This document shows, piece by piece, positions 9,285-17,543 of a stretch of DNA of 64,000 bases. Below the pieces are notes generated by a model. It made no database searches. It had not been told where the DNA came from and saw only the letters and a program-made list of their open reading frames with translations. Both the position numbers and the translations under genes were made by a program. Origin of the DNA: Lachnospiraceae bacterium UBA7050 (lineage in GTDB: Bacteria; Bacillota; Clostridia; Lachnospirales; Lachnospiraceae); the NCBI GenBank assembly GCA_002493905.1, contig DLAJ01000020.1:1-64000 (forward strand), given 5' to 3'. The first letter of the stretch is position 1. Every line of letters starts with the position of its first letter.

Positions 9285-9812
9285 TCAATCACATTGAAAC
9301 AGATACTGCATGCCGTAATGATGTTCCTCATTCTCTTTTCTGAGATAGTCAAACGCCGGCCCCGGTACGATCTCAAATCCGCATTTCAAATGCGTTTTTA
9401 ACGACGCCTCGTTTGTCCGGCCCACACAGTCGCACAGTCTGAAAGGACCTGCCGGTTTCAAAACACCGATCACACGGTTCAGCAGCTGTGCGGCATAACC
9501 ATGCCTCCTGAATGCCGGATGCGTCTCTAACGCTTCGATGTAATAGAGTCCGTCCTCTATCCGGCTGAGTCTGAGTGCGCTGACCCACACGGCATCCTTC
9601 TCCAGAACACAGTATTCGCTGCCTTCCCTTATAAAAAATTCATTTTGAACAAAGTTCAAAAAACGCTCTTCCACCTTTCGCAGTGCCTCTGCCTTATCTG
9701 CTATATCCGAATAAAAATAATCGATATTATCCGTATTGGATTCCCGGTATAGCTCCATCAGTTTTTGTCCGTCAAGCTTCTCATAGTCCGTAATCCGATG
9801 CAGTCTCATCAT
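9285..9812 (-). CDS. GNAT-family N-acetyltransferase
   Basis: The protein has 175 residues. The acetyl-CoA binding core is visible as ALETHPAFRRHGYAAQLLNRV, with the HxxxRxxGxA pattern typical of GNAT motif A. A C-terminal block with VGRTNEASLKTHLKCGFEIV corresponds to motif B. The acceptor substrate cannot be inferred. GGAGGG about 6 bases ahead of the first of two adjacent ATG codons supports the start. It is convergent with the aldo/keto reductase and lies 69 bp downstream of the carbamoyltransferase-like gene on the same strand. Confidence 0.85.
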   Translation of the reverse strand: MMRLHRITDYEKLDGQKLMELYRESNTDNIDYFYSDIADKAEALRKVEERFLNFVQNEFFIREGSEYCVLEKDAVWVSALRLSRIEDGLYYIEALETHPAFRRHGYAAQLLNRVIGVLKPAGPFRLCDCVGRTNEASLKTHLKCGFEIVPGPAFDYLRKENEEHHYGMQYLFQCD

Positions 9813-9881
9813 GGCTTCCCTCCTGTCCTGCTCATCATAGTTTTAAGCGCCGCAGCGTCTCCGCCATCCTCTGTCTCCCTG

Positions 9882-10712
9882 CTATGATCTCATGCACCAT
9901 ATCATAACAGCCTGCTGAACCACCAGCAGATTCTTTTTGAATTCATATCCTGCAAAATATTCCGACTCTATGGCATCTTCGGAAACTTCCTCTCCCCGAT
10001 AAAACGGCGGACATGGATTTAAGACAGCGTTGGGATTTGCCAGATCCATGACCTCTTTCGTAACACGGCAGTCCTTAAAATCATTTAGCGCCTCTGCTGG
10101 AAGGGAGTCCGTGCAGATGATGTCCTTTCCCCTGACTGCTGTCTTTATGTCATGGAATACAGTTACACCATCCATTTCATAACCGGCACCGCAGCACTGC
10201 GACAGCTCAAAGCCCATCACGTCAGACGCTTCTTTCCATGCCAGACCGATATTGCCGGATTTTCCGCAGAACAAATAATGGTCTTCCAAAAAATGAGGTC
10301 TGATTTTTGACAGCGAATACAAGTCCGATAAAATTTCACACGGGTGATTTCTATCCGTCATCGCATTGATGACCGGAACTTTGGAATATTGGGCGATCTT
10401 TTCGATCAACCGCAGGTTTTTGTGCCGTACGATCACAATATCCGCCCAATTGTTCAAGTAACCGCAGACATCCCTCACGTCCTCTTTTTTGTCCAGCGCA
10501 TCACTGGGAAACAATATGGACTGGCCATCCAGCAGACCAATGCCCTTCTCAAACGTCACACGCGTCCTGATACTGGAAGCCGGAAAAAACAGAACCGCGC
10601 TTTTTCCTTTCAGAAAGCCGCTGTATTTTCCGGCTGTGATTTCATCCGCGATCTCAAATATCTCAAATATTTCATTTGGCTTCATATCTGTTAATTTCGT
10701 AAGAGTTTTCAT
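9882..10712 (-). CDS. Aspartate/ornithine carbamoyltransferase-like protein, divergent
   Basis: The 276-residue protein has the carbamoyltransferase fold signature. A carbamoyl-phosphate loop reads SSIRTRVTFE where ornithine transcarbamylases have STRTR. HPCEILSDL stands in for the HPxQxLxD block, and NPCPPFYRGEEV in place of the HCLPAFHGEEV-type motif. The protein is about 30 residues shorter than typical OTC. The altered loop and the missing HCLP motif make the amino-acceptor uncertain: it may be a specialised carbamoyltransferase rather than arginine-pathway ArgF. No other arg, pyr or agmatine gene is adjacent. AAGGAG lies about 7 bases before the ATG at 10712. Family membership is strong, substrate is open. 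Confidence 0.8.
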   Translation of the reverse strand: MKTLTKLTDMKPNEIFEIFEIADEITAGKYSGFLKGKSAVLFFPASSIRTRVTFEKGIGLLDGQSILFPSDALDKKEDVRDVCGYLNNWADIVIVRHKNLRLIEKIAQYSKVPVINAMTDRNHPCEILSDLYSLSKIRPHFLEDHYLFCGKSGNIGLAWKEASDVMGFELSQCCGAGYEMDGVTVFHDIKTAVRGKDIICTDSLPAEALNDFKDCRVTKEVMDLANPNAVLNPCPPFYRGEEVSEDAIESEYFAGYEFKKNLLVVQQAVMIWCMRS

Positions 10713-10880
10713 TAAACGGCTCCTTCTTCCTTTCAAATTCGTTCATAGATTCCCGCTTTCCGTATACACTAATCCATGCTATAATGTAAAGGTCCGGTGA
10801 AACCGGACAACACGCGCGACAGCGCATCTTTGCGAGGTTTTGTACGAAAGGAAACATAAGCGGAAAGTGAGGCATCCTCC

Positions 10881-11459
10881 ATGGGTAATGGGATTTCACC
10901 GGAAACCGGTTCAGACTTAAGCAAGATCATCACACAGACAAGGCAGATTTGTTTTGAGCTGCTGGAACAGGCTCATTTGGAGCCGCAGGACATCCTCGTC
11001 GTCGGCTGTTCGTCAAGCGAGATTGCGGCACACCGCATCGGTTCCTATTCCAGCGCCGAGATCGGCGAAGCGGTCTTTCGGACCATTCAGGAAATTGCGA
11101 AGAAGCAGGAAATTGCACTCGCTGCTCAATGCTGCGAACACTTAAACCGCGCTTTGATCGTAGAAAAAGAAACGGCAAAGCGCTGTCATTTTCCAATCGT
11201 CAGCGTCATCCCTCAGTTAAAAGCCGGCGGCTCATTTGCCTCAGCCGCATATCGCTATATGCATCAGCCGGTTGCAATTGAGACCGTCCGCGCACAGGCC
11301 GGTATCGACATCGGCGACACGCTCATCGGCATGCACTTAGTTCCGGTTGCCGTCCCCGTACGCACCTCCATTGATTCCATCGGCGGCGCACATGTAGTCT
11401 GCGCAAGAACCCGCCCCAAATATATCGGAGGGGAACGGGCCGTATACACAGCAATATGA
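10881..11459 (+). CDS. UPF0340/TIGR01440 family protein (YwlG-like)
   Basis: The 192-residue protein belongs to a conserved Firmicutes family of unknown function, with B. subtilis YwlG as a member. Visible landmarks are VVGCSSSEIAAHRIG near the start, a Cys-rich CCEHLNRALIVE block, and the C-terminal GGAHVVCARTRPKYIGG. It has no signal peptide or membrane segment. GAGG lies about 8 bases before the ATG. The gene is convergent with the DUF1836 gene, with only 58 bp and no terminator between them, so its transcript may run antisense into that gene. Confidence 0.85.
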   Translation: MGNGISPETGSDLSKIITQTRQICFELLEQAHLEPQDILVVGCSSSEIAAHRIGSYSSAEIGEAVFRTIQEIAKKQEIALAAQCCEHLNRALIVEKETAKRCHFPIVSVIPQLKAGGSFASAAYRYMHQPVAIETVRAQAGIDIGDTLIGMHLVPVAVPVRTSIDSIGGAHVVCARTRPKYIGGERAVYTAI

Positions 11460-11517
11460 TGGAGGAGACTGCCGCAGCCTCCGTATCAATGCCGCTGCTG
11501 CACATGATGCCGCCCGT

Positions 11518-12303
11518 TCACGTTTCCTCTTTTGTCTGCGCCTCAAGCATGGATTTGACACGTTTTGCCTGCTCGTCCTGCGCAGATTCCGTGAAGCCTG
11601 CCCTTTCGGTTTCCTCCGCCTTTCCGGATTTTGCCGCCTTCTCACCTTTTTTCGCATCTTCGCCCTTTGCGGCCTCTTCGCTCTTTTTACCAGCTTCCCC
11701 GGCACTCTTTTTCCTTGCCGTATAGCCGTCGATCATCTTTTCAACGAGCAGCTTCTTCACATATACGTCATAGCTCATCAGACTGATAAAAGAAAAAAAC
11801 TGCAGAAACTCCCGGTCATCGGAACCGGCATCGGCAAACGTCTCCTGCGCGATCTGATAATCCTCCTCAATGCTTTTCTTTAACGCCTGCACATGCTCCT
11901 GCTCCATGCCGAATGCCTCGTCATAGATCGTCTGCATATTCATCGTGCCGTCCGTATGAAAAAAGCGCTCCGCCAGCGGGCCTAAAATGGCCTGAATATC
12001 GCTGATGCTCAAAATCCCCTTAAAATAGTAAATAAAAATGAGCATGATCATATGATCTTTCGTATACTTCTTTTTGACCGGCGGCGGCAGCAGATCATTC
12101 TTCGCATAATTGTTGATCATGGTCTTGGTAAGAATCTTATCCTCTTTCGGATTGCGCGTTGTACTCCGAAGACGCTTGTCCATAAAGGTTGTCACCTGAT
12201 CCATATACAAATCTATATTAGGAATATCCTTGGACGGGATATGGCTGATCCGGTCAAGGCTCGCCAAAATGCTATTTAACAAATCTTCCAGATCGATTGT
12301 CAT
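11518..12303 (-). CDS. DUF1836 family protein (putative transcriptional regulator)
   Basis: This is a 261-residue protein starting MTIDLEDLLNSILASLDRI. The region around residues 75-150 (TMINNYAKNDLLPPPVKKKY, then SISDIQAILGPL) matches the DUF1836 domain, which resembles a MerR-like winged helix. The last 60 residues are a low-complexity Lys/Glu/Ala tail. The ATG at 12303 has TTGGAGG about 6 bases upstream; the frame is open to 12546 but unlike the family. The leader carries a strong hairpin (12322-12344). DNA binding is suggested by the fold but no target is known. Confidence 0.82.
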   Translation of the reverse strand: MTIDLEDLLNSILASLDRISHIPSKDIPNIDLYMDQVTTFMDKRLRSTTRNPKEDKILTKTMINNYAKNDLLPPPVKKKYTKDHMIMLIFIYYFKGILSISDIQAILGPLAERFFHTDGTMNMQTIYDEAFGMEQEHVQALKKSIEEDYQIAQETFADAGSDDREFLQFFSFISLMSYDVYVKKLLVEKMIDGYTARKKSAGEAGKKSEEAAKGEDAKKGEKAAKSGKAEETERAGFTESAQDEQAKRVKSMLEAQTKEET

Positions 12304-12321
12304 GTGTGCCTCCAACAGCGA

Positions 12322-12350
12322 AGAATCCTGCAAATCAGGATTCTTTTTTA
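12322..12350 (+). terminator. Plus-strand terminator inside the DUF1836 leader
   Basis: Perfect 9-bp arms AGAATCCTG and CAGGATTCT enclose a CAAAT loop and are followed by seven T residues and more T-rich sequence on the plus strand. The next plus-strand gene starts downstream, so it can stop transcripts that come from UPF0340 and cross DUF1836 in antisense. On the minus strand the same hairpin lies in the DUF1836 5' leader just before its ribosome site. Confidence 0.75.
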
Positions 12351-12592
12351 TTTTAATTTTTGTTTCACTATGTTTCATTATATAGTATTCAATACTACTT
12401 GTAAACACTAAAATCATTTTCTTGCCTGTGGAAAGGAAGCACGACTTTACTTTATCACTTTCATGTGTTAAAATGCAGATATGTGAATTTCTCAAACCGG
12501 CAATAAAAGGCAGACGCCGGATTTCCCAAACCGGCGCTAAAAACAAAAGCCGGCCTGCTGTAAATTTTCATTTTTTCAGGAGGACGCTACTG

Positions 12593-12883
12593 ATGAATAA
12601 AAAAATCAAAACGCCTGCAGTTGATCATTTATTTGATGCGGTTCTGGCGTTACAGACAAAAGAAGAATGCTACAGCTTCTTTGAGGACCTCTGCACTGTG
12701 AATGAACTGCTGTCCCTCTCCCAGCGTTTCGAAGTTGCTTCCATGCTCAAATCAGGCAGGACCTATCTTGACATCGCCGAAAAGACAGGCGCTTCCACTG
12801 CAACGATCAGCCGTGTCAACCGTTCCTTAAACTACGGAAGCGACGGCTATGAACTGGTTTTTCAGCGTTTGGACACAAAATAG
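12593..12883 (+). CDS. YerC/TrpR-family regulator
   Basis: This 96-residue DNA-binding protein belongs to the TrpR superfamily, YerC/YecD branch. The helix-turn-helix is TYLDIAEKTGASTATISRVN near residues 61-80, preceded by VNELLSLSQRFEVASML. Unlike TrpR, YerC proteins have no established tryptophan effector. The ATG at 12593 is preceded by CAGGAGG at about 8 bases; the frame is open to 12422 without family similarity. It stands alone between the divergent DUF1836 gene and cspA. Confidence 0.9.
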   Translation: MNKKIKTPAVDHLFDAVLALQTKEECYSFFEDLCTVNELLSLSQRFEVASMLKSGRTYLDIAEKTGASTATISRVNRSLNYGSDGYELVFQRLDTK

Positions 12884-12915
12884 CGCCACTTTTTTTGAAA
12901 TTTTCAACAATTTAC

Positions 12916-12944
12916 TTTACTTTTTCGCAAAGCGGTGCTATGCT
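12916..12944 (+). promoter_or_regulatory. cspA promoter
   Basis: A -35 box TTTACT (12916-12921) and a -10 box TATGCT (12939-12944) are separated by 17 bases. A small hairpin (GTGTTG/CAACAC, 12949-12964) lies at the expected 5' end of the transcript, as in many cold-shock leaders. Assigned by eye. Confidence 0.6.
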
Positions 12945-12999
12945 TTTAGTGTTGTAATCAACACATATTTCATTATTTCATTTTTTTGGAGGTATTACG

Positions 13000-13200
13000 A
13001 TGAACAAAGGTACAGTTAAGTGGTTCAACAACCAGAAGGGTTACGGATTCATCTCTGACGAGCAGGGCAATGACGTATTCGTACACTACACCGGTCTTAA
13101 CATGGAAGGCTTTAAGTCCCTTGAAGAAGGCGCTGCTGTAGAATATGATGTCGTAAACGGCGAGAAGGGCCCTCAGGCAGTCAACGTAACAAAGTTATAA
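13000..13200 (+). CDS. cspA: Cold-shock protein (CspA/CspB family)
   Basis: This is a 66-residue single OB-fold protein. It has both RNA-binding motifs, KGYGFI (RNP1) and VFVHY (RNP2), and starts [12 protein letters not shown]. It binds single-stranded nucleic acid and acts as an RNA chaperone. GGAGG lies 7 bases before the ATG, a very strong site. It is monocistronic: a promoter is visible upstream and a strong terminator lies downstream. Confidence 0.97.
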   Translation: MNKGTVKWFNNQKGYGFISDEQGNDVFVHYTGLNMEGFKSLEEGAAVEYDVVNGEKGPQAVNVTKL

Positions 13201-13339
13201 GAACACCTCCGCTGCACGCGGACTTATAACAACATTTTAATCTTAGTTTTTCAATGTGCCTGTTCTTCTAGTTCTACTATATAGATTACTTGAACTCAGC
13301 TATTGTTTTAACGGATTAAATGCGCAAAAAGGTGGGAAA

Positions 13340-13370
13340 AACCGATGTATTCGTACATCGGTTTTTTTTA
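13340..13370. terminator. Bidirectional terminator between cspA and hisA-like gene
   Basis: Ten-base arms AACCGATGTA and TACATCGGTT enclose a TTCG tetraloop. The plus side is followed by a long T run and the minus side by TTTTT after the opposite arm. It serves both the cspA transcript and the convergent HisA-like gene. Confidence 0.92.
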
Positions 13371-14165
13371 TCTGCCGCACAGCTTCTCCCTGTCCCTGCA
13401 CCATTTTAAGACTTCCTCAAAACACAGATTTCCGCCGAACAGATCAAGTGCGCTGCCGATCGTCACATGGATTCTTCCTCCTCCGAGCGTGTCCAGTTTC
13501 TCCAAATCCTCATAAGAATGCACGCCGCCCGCATACGTAACCGGGATACGGTTCCACTCGCCAAGGAGCCGCACCAGATTCTCTTCGATCCCGCTGTTCT
13601 TTCCCTCTACATCCACCGCATGCACCAGAAATTCGCTGCAGTATTCCGCGAAATAATCCAATGCATCTGCGTTTAGCACAACATCCGTAAACTTCTGCCA
13701 CCTGTCCGTCACAATATAATAGGCTCCGTTCTTTTCCCTGCAGCTCACATCCAGAACCAGCCGCTCTTTTCCAACCGTGCGGGACAAGTTCCTCAGATTC
13801 TCCTCACACACTCTTCCGTCCCGAAACACATAAGAGGTCACAATCACCTTACCGGCTCCCGCATCAAGAAATTCCTGCGCGTTTTCAAGCGTAATGCCTC
13901 CCCCTGCCTGCATATGATGCGGATAAGCAGCAAGCGCGGCAAATGCCTGCCGTTTTGTCCTCTCATAAAAAGGGCTGTCCTTCGCGTTGAGCAGGATCAC
14001 ATGCGCGCCCTCAATCCGATTTTTTTTATAGATATCAGCAAAATAAGAAGCGTCCTGTGCCGCAACAAAATTTTCCGCTGCCGTATCTCCTGTATCACGA
14101 AGGCTGCTGCCGACAATCTGCTTCACCATTCCGTTATGGATATCAATACATGGCCGGAACTGCAT
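13368..14165 (-). CDS. hisA: Eukaryote-type HisA (ProFAR isomerase, HIS6-like)
   Basis: This 265-residue TIM-barrel protein should interconvert ProFAR and PRFAR in histidine synthesis. The sequence follows the eukaryotic HIS6 branch rather than bacterial HisA. It begins FRPCIDIHNGMVKQIVG with the catalytic Asp. Then come AGGGI, KVIVTSYVFRDG, RLVLDVSCR, the Trp-containing DRWQKFTD, the HAVDVEG block, and VTYAGG before a closing IGSALDLFGGNL. These segments line up well with yeast HIS6 from memory. No other his gene is nearby. The ATG at 14165 has a GGGGGG stretch about 6 bases upstream; the frame is open to 14252. Confidence 0.85.
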   Translation of the reverse strand: MQFRPCIDIHNGMVKQIVGSSLRDTGDTAAENFVAAQDASYFADIYKKNRIEGAHVILLNAKDSPFYERTKRQAFAALAAYPHHMQAGGGITLENAQEFLDAGAGKVIVTSYVFRDGRVCEENLRNLSRTVGKERLVLDVSCREKNGAYYIVTDRWQKFTDVVLNADALDYFAEYCSEFLVHAVDVEGKNSGIEENLVRLLGEWNRIPVTYAGGVHSYEDLEKLDTLGGGRIHVTIGSALDLFGGNLCFEEVLKWCRDREKLCGR

Positions 14166-14262
14166 GACATACCCCCCTTTTGCATTTCTTTGACAATCGG
14201 TTACAATTTGAAATTTCTTTTGCGCCCGATACTTACAGGCACTTGCAGACACTTACATAACT

Positions 14263-14766
14263 CTATGACTCCAGCGGCTCAAGCAATTCCATATTGATGG
14301 ATTTCTCGGTAAATCCATATTTGGCATACATCTCATAAGCAGCTTTATTTTTTGCGTTTACCTGCAGTTCAATCCCGTCATATCCCTTTTGCTTTTTTAG
14401 CTGCATCAAATGATCAAAAAACGCATGCCCGATTCCCTTTCCCCGGTCTGCCTCATCAACCGCCATGGAATCCACAAAGATCACATTTCTCGTCACCTGA
14501 CTGCTGCTTTCGATATGGCGGTACACGATAAACAAAATTCCAGCCACATGTCCCTCATATTCTGCGACAAAAAAAGTTTTCTCCCTTACTGCCTGCTCAT
14601 AAACGTCATATGGCAGCAGCGTTTCGCTGTATTGATAAATATCCGGCCGCCAGTTAATATGAAGCTGCTGAACCTGCTTCATAATCACTTCCACAGCCGG
14701 ATAGTCACCCGGCTGTGCCTCTCTGATGTGGATACGCTCCTGTTCACGCATAGATGCTTCCACCAC
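14263..14766 (-). CDS. GNAT-family N-acetyltransferase
   Basis: The product is up to 167 residues with a full GNAT core: FVDSMAVDEADRGKGIGHAF (acetyl-CoA loop RGKGIG) and ELQVNAKNKAAYEMYAKYGF, the standard motif B. The family is close to RimI-like acetyltransferases of unknown substrate. Two consecutive GTG codons at 14766 and 14763 follow an AAGGAAGG site; an ATG at 14751 is an alternative start only five residues downstream. It lies about 100 bp upstream of the HisA-like gene on the same strand. Confidence 0.82.
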   Translation of the reverse strand: MVEASMREQERIHIREAQPGDYPAVEVIMKQVQQLHINWRPDIYQYSETLLPYDVYEQAVREKTFFVAEYEGHVAGILFIVYRHIESSSQVTRNVIFVDSMAVDEADRGKGIGHAFFDHLMQLKKQKGYDGIELQVNAKNKAAYEMYAKYGFTEKSINMELLEPLES

Positions 14767-14926
14767 AGTCCCTTCCTTTCCGCTTCTGTTATCAAATTTT
14801 TAAAATCGTTGTCTGAAAACATTCTTATCATAAAAAACGAAAAAAACACATGCATAAATTTTCTATTCTTCCACACAATATTGCTGTAAGTTCGATAACT
14901 TTCAAAACAATGGAGGAAACAATATT

Positions 14927-15382
14927 ATGAAAAAATCAAGAAAACTGATTTCCATGTTTGCCTGCATCCTTATTGTTGCCATGCTTTCCGCATGCGGATC
15001 GGACGACAACTCCATGGATAGAAATGACATGACGGACAACGGCTCTGTCAACAATGTCACAAGCGGCGCTGACAAAAATAACAGCGCATCCGGCAACCAT
15101 ACAACTTCCGGAGCAAACAAAAACGACAGTACGGCAAACAACGTTGTAAACGGCGTCACAGACGGTGTAGATGACGCTGCAAACGGAATTGCGGACGGTA
15201 TCGACGATGTCACCGATGGTATTGATAACGCAGTGAACAATGCGACGAACAGCACCACAAACGGGAACAGCGGCACCAATGGTACGTCCGGAACCCATAC
15301 CAACGGAACCGGAACAAATTCCACAAACGGCACGACCACAAATGGCACCGGCACCAACGGCAGATCGGCAGGCAGAGGCTGA
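14927..15382 (+). CDS. Asn/Thr/Gly-rich lipoprotein
   Basis: The 151-residue protein has a lipoprotein signal peptide with lipobox LSAC at about residue 23. The rest is low complexity: Asp/Asn/Ser/Thr/Gly repeats, including degenerate NGVTDGVDD-type units around residues 75-105 and NGTGTN units near the end. No enzymatic domain is visible; it is likely a disordered surface-anchored spacer. GGAGG lies about 9 bases before the ATG. Several frames on the opposite strand stay open only because of the repeat composition. Confidence 0.8.
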   Translation: MKKSRKLISMFACILIVAMLSACGSDDNSMDRNDMTDNGSVNNVTSGADKNNSASGNHTTSGANKNDSTANNVVNGVTDGVDDAANGIADGIDDVTDGIDNAVNNATNSTTNGNSGTNGTSGTHTNGTGTNSTNGTTTNGTGTNGRSAGRG

Positions 15383-15404
15383 AAAAGAGTGTCCTGCACT
15401 CTTT
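15383..15404. terminator. Stop-codon hairpin, terminator for fbp
   Basis: The arms AAAGAGTG and CACTCTTT with a 5-base loop begin directly after the lipoprotein stop codon. On the minus strand the stem is followed by TTTTTC, so it can terminate the fbp transcript. On the plus strand it belongs to the family of stop-adjacent AAAGA...TCTTT modules noted elsewhere in this window. Confidence 0.65.
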
Positions 15405-15421
15405 ACAAAATGAATCTGATT

Positions 15422-15455
15422 GAGAAACGGTATAGTCATAAGCTATGCCGTTTCT
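15422..15455. other. Long stem-loop between convergent genes
   Basis: Fourteen-base arms (GAGAAACGG... and ...CCGTTTCTC) pair with a single G-U wobble around a short loop. No U tract follows on the plus strand. Together with the hairpin at 15383 it fills the gap between the lipoprotein gene and fbp. Confidence 0.6.
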
Positions 15456-15496
15456 CCGTATTCCTGATTCCAGAAAACGCTGCATCTGATGACAGT

Positions 15497-17455
15497 CTAT
15501 CTGTCTTTCTCTATGATCAGCCCTTCATGATACGCCTGCAATAATTCTTTTAACTGGCGGATGCTCTCCTTAATCTCAGTACCGACATCCGTATCAGCCA
15601 CGCGCCTTCTGTGCGCATAGGATTCGACATTGATCGAATCAGAAAAAATGTCGGATTCATTTTTGATCGCCGCCTCCGCCGATTCAAACGTCTCATGCGC
15701 GACAAGGCGCATTCCGTAAGAATTGGCAACGAGCGTATAGCCCGCAATTCCTGTTTTTCCCTGATACGCTTTGGAAAAACCGCCGTCGATGATGAGCAGC
15801 TTGCCATTACAGCGGATCGGTGTCTGCCCTTTTTTGAGTTCGACCGGAACATGCCCGTTGACGATGTGGGAATGCTCCGTATCCAGCCCGAACTCCGTTA
15901 AGATCCGGTTTAAGATTTCTTCATTATCATTTAACCGGTAATAGCTGTTTTTCGTTTCAACATGCGCCGCCTTATCCTCAATAAAATAACGTTCAAACGT
16001 CGTCATCTTATCCTTGCCGAACACCGGGGAATTCGGACCTGTCCAGATATACCAGATAATGTCCTGCCCCTTTTTCCTCTCGCTCATATCCTGTCTGGAA
16101 TAATACGCCTTGCGCGCATAGCTGTCCAGCACGTCGTACAATGCTTTTCCCGCATACTCTTTTCCAAAAATATTGACCTTGCTGAAATTCCCCTCCTCGT
16201 CCATCGGCACACAGCCGTGATAGAGCAGATTCGAATTATAGATTTTATATAAGCTTCCCTTCGCAAAAAGGAAACGGACATGCTTCTGGAGCTTATCGCT
16301 GCGTTCAAACGCCTGTCTGAGACGCTCCATGACCTCCGCCTCTTCCTGCGTCAGCTCATAAGGATGCGTAGGCGAGACAGTCGGGAAATCCGTGTCCTTC
16401 ATCGGATAAACGATACCATCCACGGTCACGGTTTTCTTTTCATAATCAATTTTATCAAGCAGCATGCGGCTTTCCATGCCAAATTCAGGACGCCGCATCA
16501 TAATCTGCCCCTCCAGCTTAAACTGCATGATGGCAATTGCCTTGTGCATTTTCATGTCAAGGCTCAGGTCCTTCGTATTATAATCCGTGTTATATTTGAT
16601 CTTAAAGCAGCTGCAGTCCGTCTCCGCGTAATGCTCCATGGCAAACGTCGCAAGCGGAATTAAGTTGATGCCGTAGCCCTCCTCCAAGGTGTCCAGATTG
16701 CCATAGCGCGCGCTCATCCTGATCACATTGGCAATGCAGGCAAGGCTCCCCGCCGCAGCCCCCATCCACACCATATCGTGATTTCCCCACTGGATATCGA
16801 CACTGTGGTATTCCCGCAGCGTATCGAGAATGACCTGCGGACCCGGCCCCCTGTCATAAATATCACCGACAATATGCAGATGATCAATGACAAGCCGCTG
16901 CACAAGATTACACAGCGCAACAATAAACCCCGGCGCGCTGCCGATCTCAATGATCGTCTGAATAATCCCGTTATAGTACGCTTCCTTATTCTGAATCTCT
17001 TCTTTTTCCGTGATCAGCTCTTCAATAATATAAGCAAAATCCCGCGGCAGCGCCTTGCGCACCTTTGAGCGTGTATACTTGGAGGCAACGCGCTTTGTGA
17101 TCTGCACAAGCCGGTGAAGCGTAATCTTATACCAGTCCTCTAAATTATCCTCTTCCTGTGTGACGATCTCCAGCTTTTCCTTAGGATAATAAATCAGCGT
17201 CGCTAAGCTTTTTTTGTCGCGCACGCTCAAGGTATTTCCAAACTCCTCGTCGATTTTTTTCCGTACCGAGCCGGAGCCGTTTTTCAGCACATGATGAAAC
17301 TGCTCGTATTCCCCGTGAATATCCGTCAGAAAATGCTCCGTGCTTTTCGGCAGATTCAAAATCGCCTGCAGATTGATAATCTCCGTCGAAGCAGCCGCAA
17401 TCGTCGGATACTGCTTTGCCAGGCTTTTTAAGAATTTCAGTTCATATGCGTCCAT
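15497..17455 (-). CDS. fbp: Fructose-1,6-bisphosphatase, class III
   Basis: This 652-residue Mn-dependent phosphatase converts fructose 1,6-bisphosphate to fructose 6-phosphate in gluconeogenesis. It is the Firmicutes class III enzyme with a calcineurin-like metallophosphatase core. Visible motifs are DIHGEYEQF, GDIYDRGPGP, WGNHDMVWMGAA, then NGHVPV and LIIDGGFSKAYQ. The start at 17455 (MDAYELKFLKSLAK) is preceded by GGGAG about 7 bases upstream; the frame remains open to 17548 across the dapB stop. It lies downstream of dapB with a two-module hairpin between them. Confidence 0.97.
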   Translation of the reverse strand: MDAYELKFLKSLAKQYPTIAAASTEIINLQAILNLPKSTEHFLTDIHGEYEQFHHVLKNGSGSVRKKIDEEFGNTLSVRDKKSLATLIYYPKEKLEIVTQEEDNLEDWYKITLHRLVQITKRVASKYTRSKVRKALPRDFAYIIEELITEKEEIQNKEAYYNGIIQTIIEIGSAPGFIVALCNLVQRLVIDHLHIVGDIYDRGPGPQVILDTLREYHSVDIQWGNHDMVWMGAAAGSLACIANVIRMSARYGNLDTLEEGYGINLIPLATFAMEHYAETDCSCFKIKYNTDYNTKDLSLDMKMHKAIAIMQFKLEGQIMMRRPEFGMESRMLLDKIDYEKKTVTVDGIVYPMKDTDFPTVSPTHPYELTQEEAEVMERLRQAFERSDKLQKHVRFLFAKGSLYKIYNSNLLYHGCVPMDEEGNFSKVNIFGKEYAGKALYDVLDSYARKAYYSRQDMSERKKGQDIIWYIWTGPNSPVFGKDKMTTFERYFIEDKAAHVETKNSYYRLNDNEEILNRILTEFGLDTEHSHIVNGHVPVELKKGQTPIRCNGKLLIIDGGFSKAYQGKTGIAGYTLVANSYGMRLVAHETFESAEAAIKNESDIFSDSINVESYAHRRRVADTDVGTEIKESIRQLKELLQAYHEGLIIEKDR

Positions 17456-17490
17456 ATAACATCTCCCATAAAAATTGCACACAACTCCAT

Positions 17491-17543
17491 AAGAATCCGC
17501 AAAGCAGATTCTTTGAAAGACTTTCGCTTCAGCGAAAGTCTTT
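17491..17543 (-). repeat. Two-module hairpin straddling the dapB stop codon
   Basis: The first module (17516-17543) is a near-perfect inverted repeat with arms AAAGACTTTCGC and its complement; the dapB TGA (17529-17531) sits at the loop. The second module (17491-17513) has arms around AAGAATC and GATTCTT. It has the same AAAGA...TCTTT architecture as the elements at 15383, 20404, 31741, 45760 and 59478. It may act as a partial terminator or mRNA-stabilising 3' structure before fbp. Confidence 0.7.

Noticed and set aside
14902..15439. Minus-strand frames opposite the lipoprotein
   Set aside because: Low-complexity shadow of an Asn/Thr-rich gene that has signal peptide and ribosome site.
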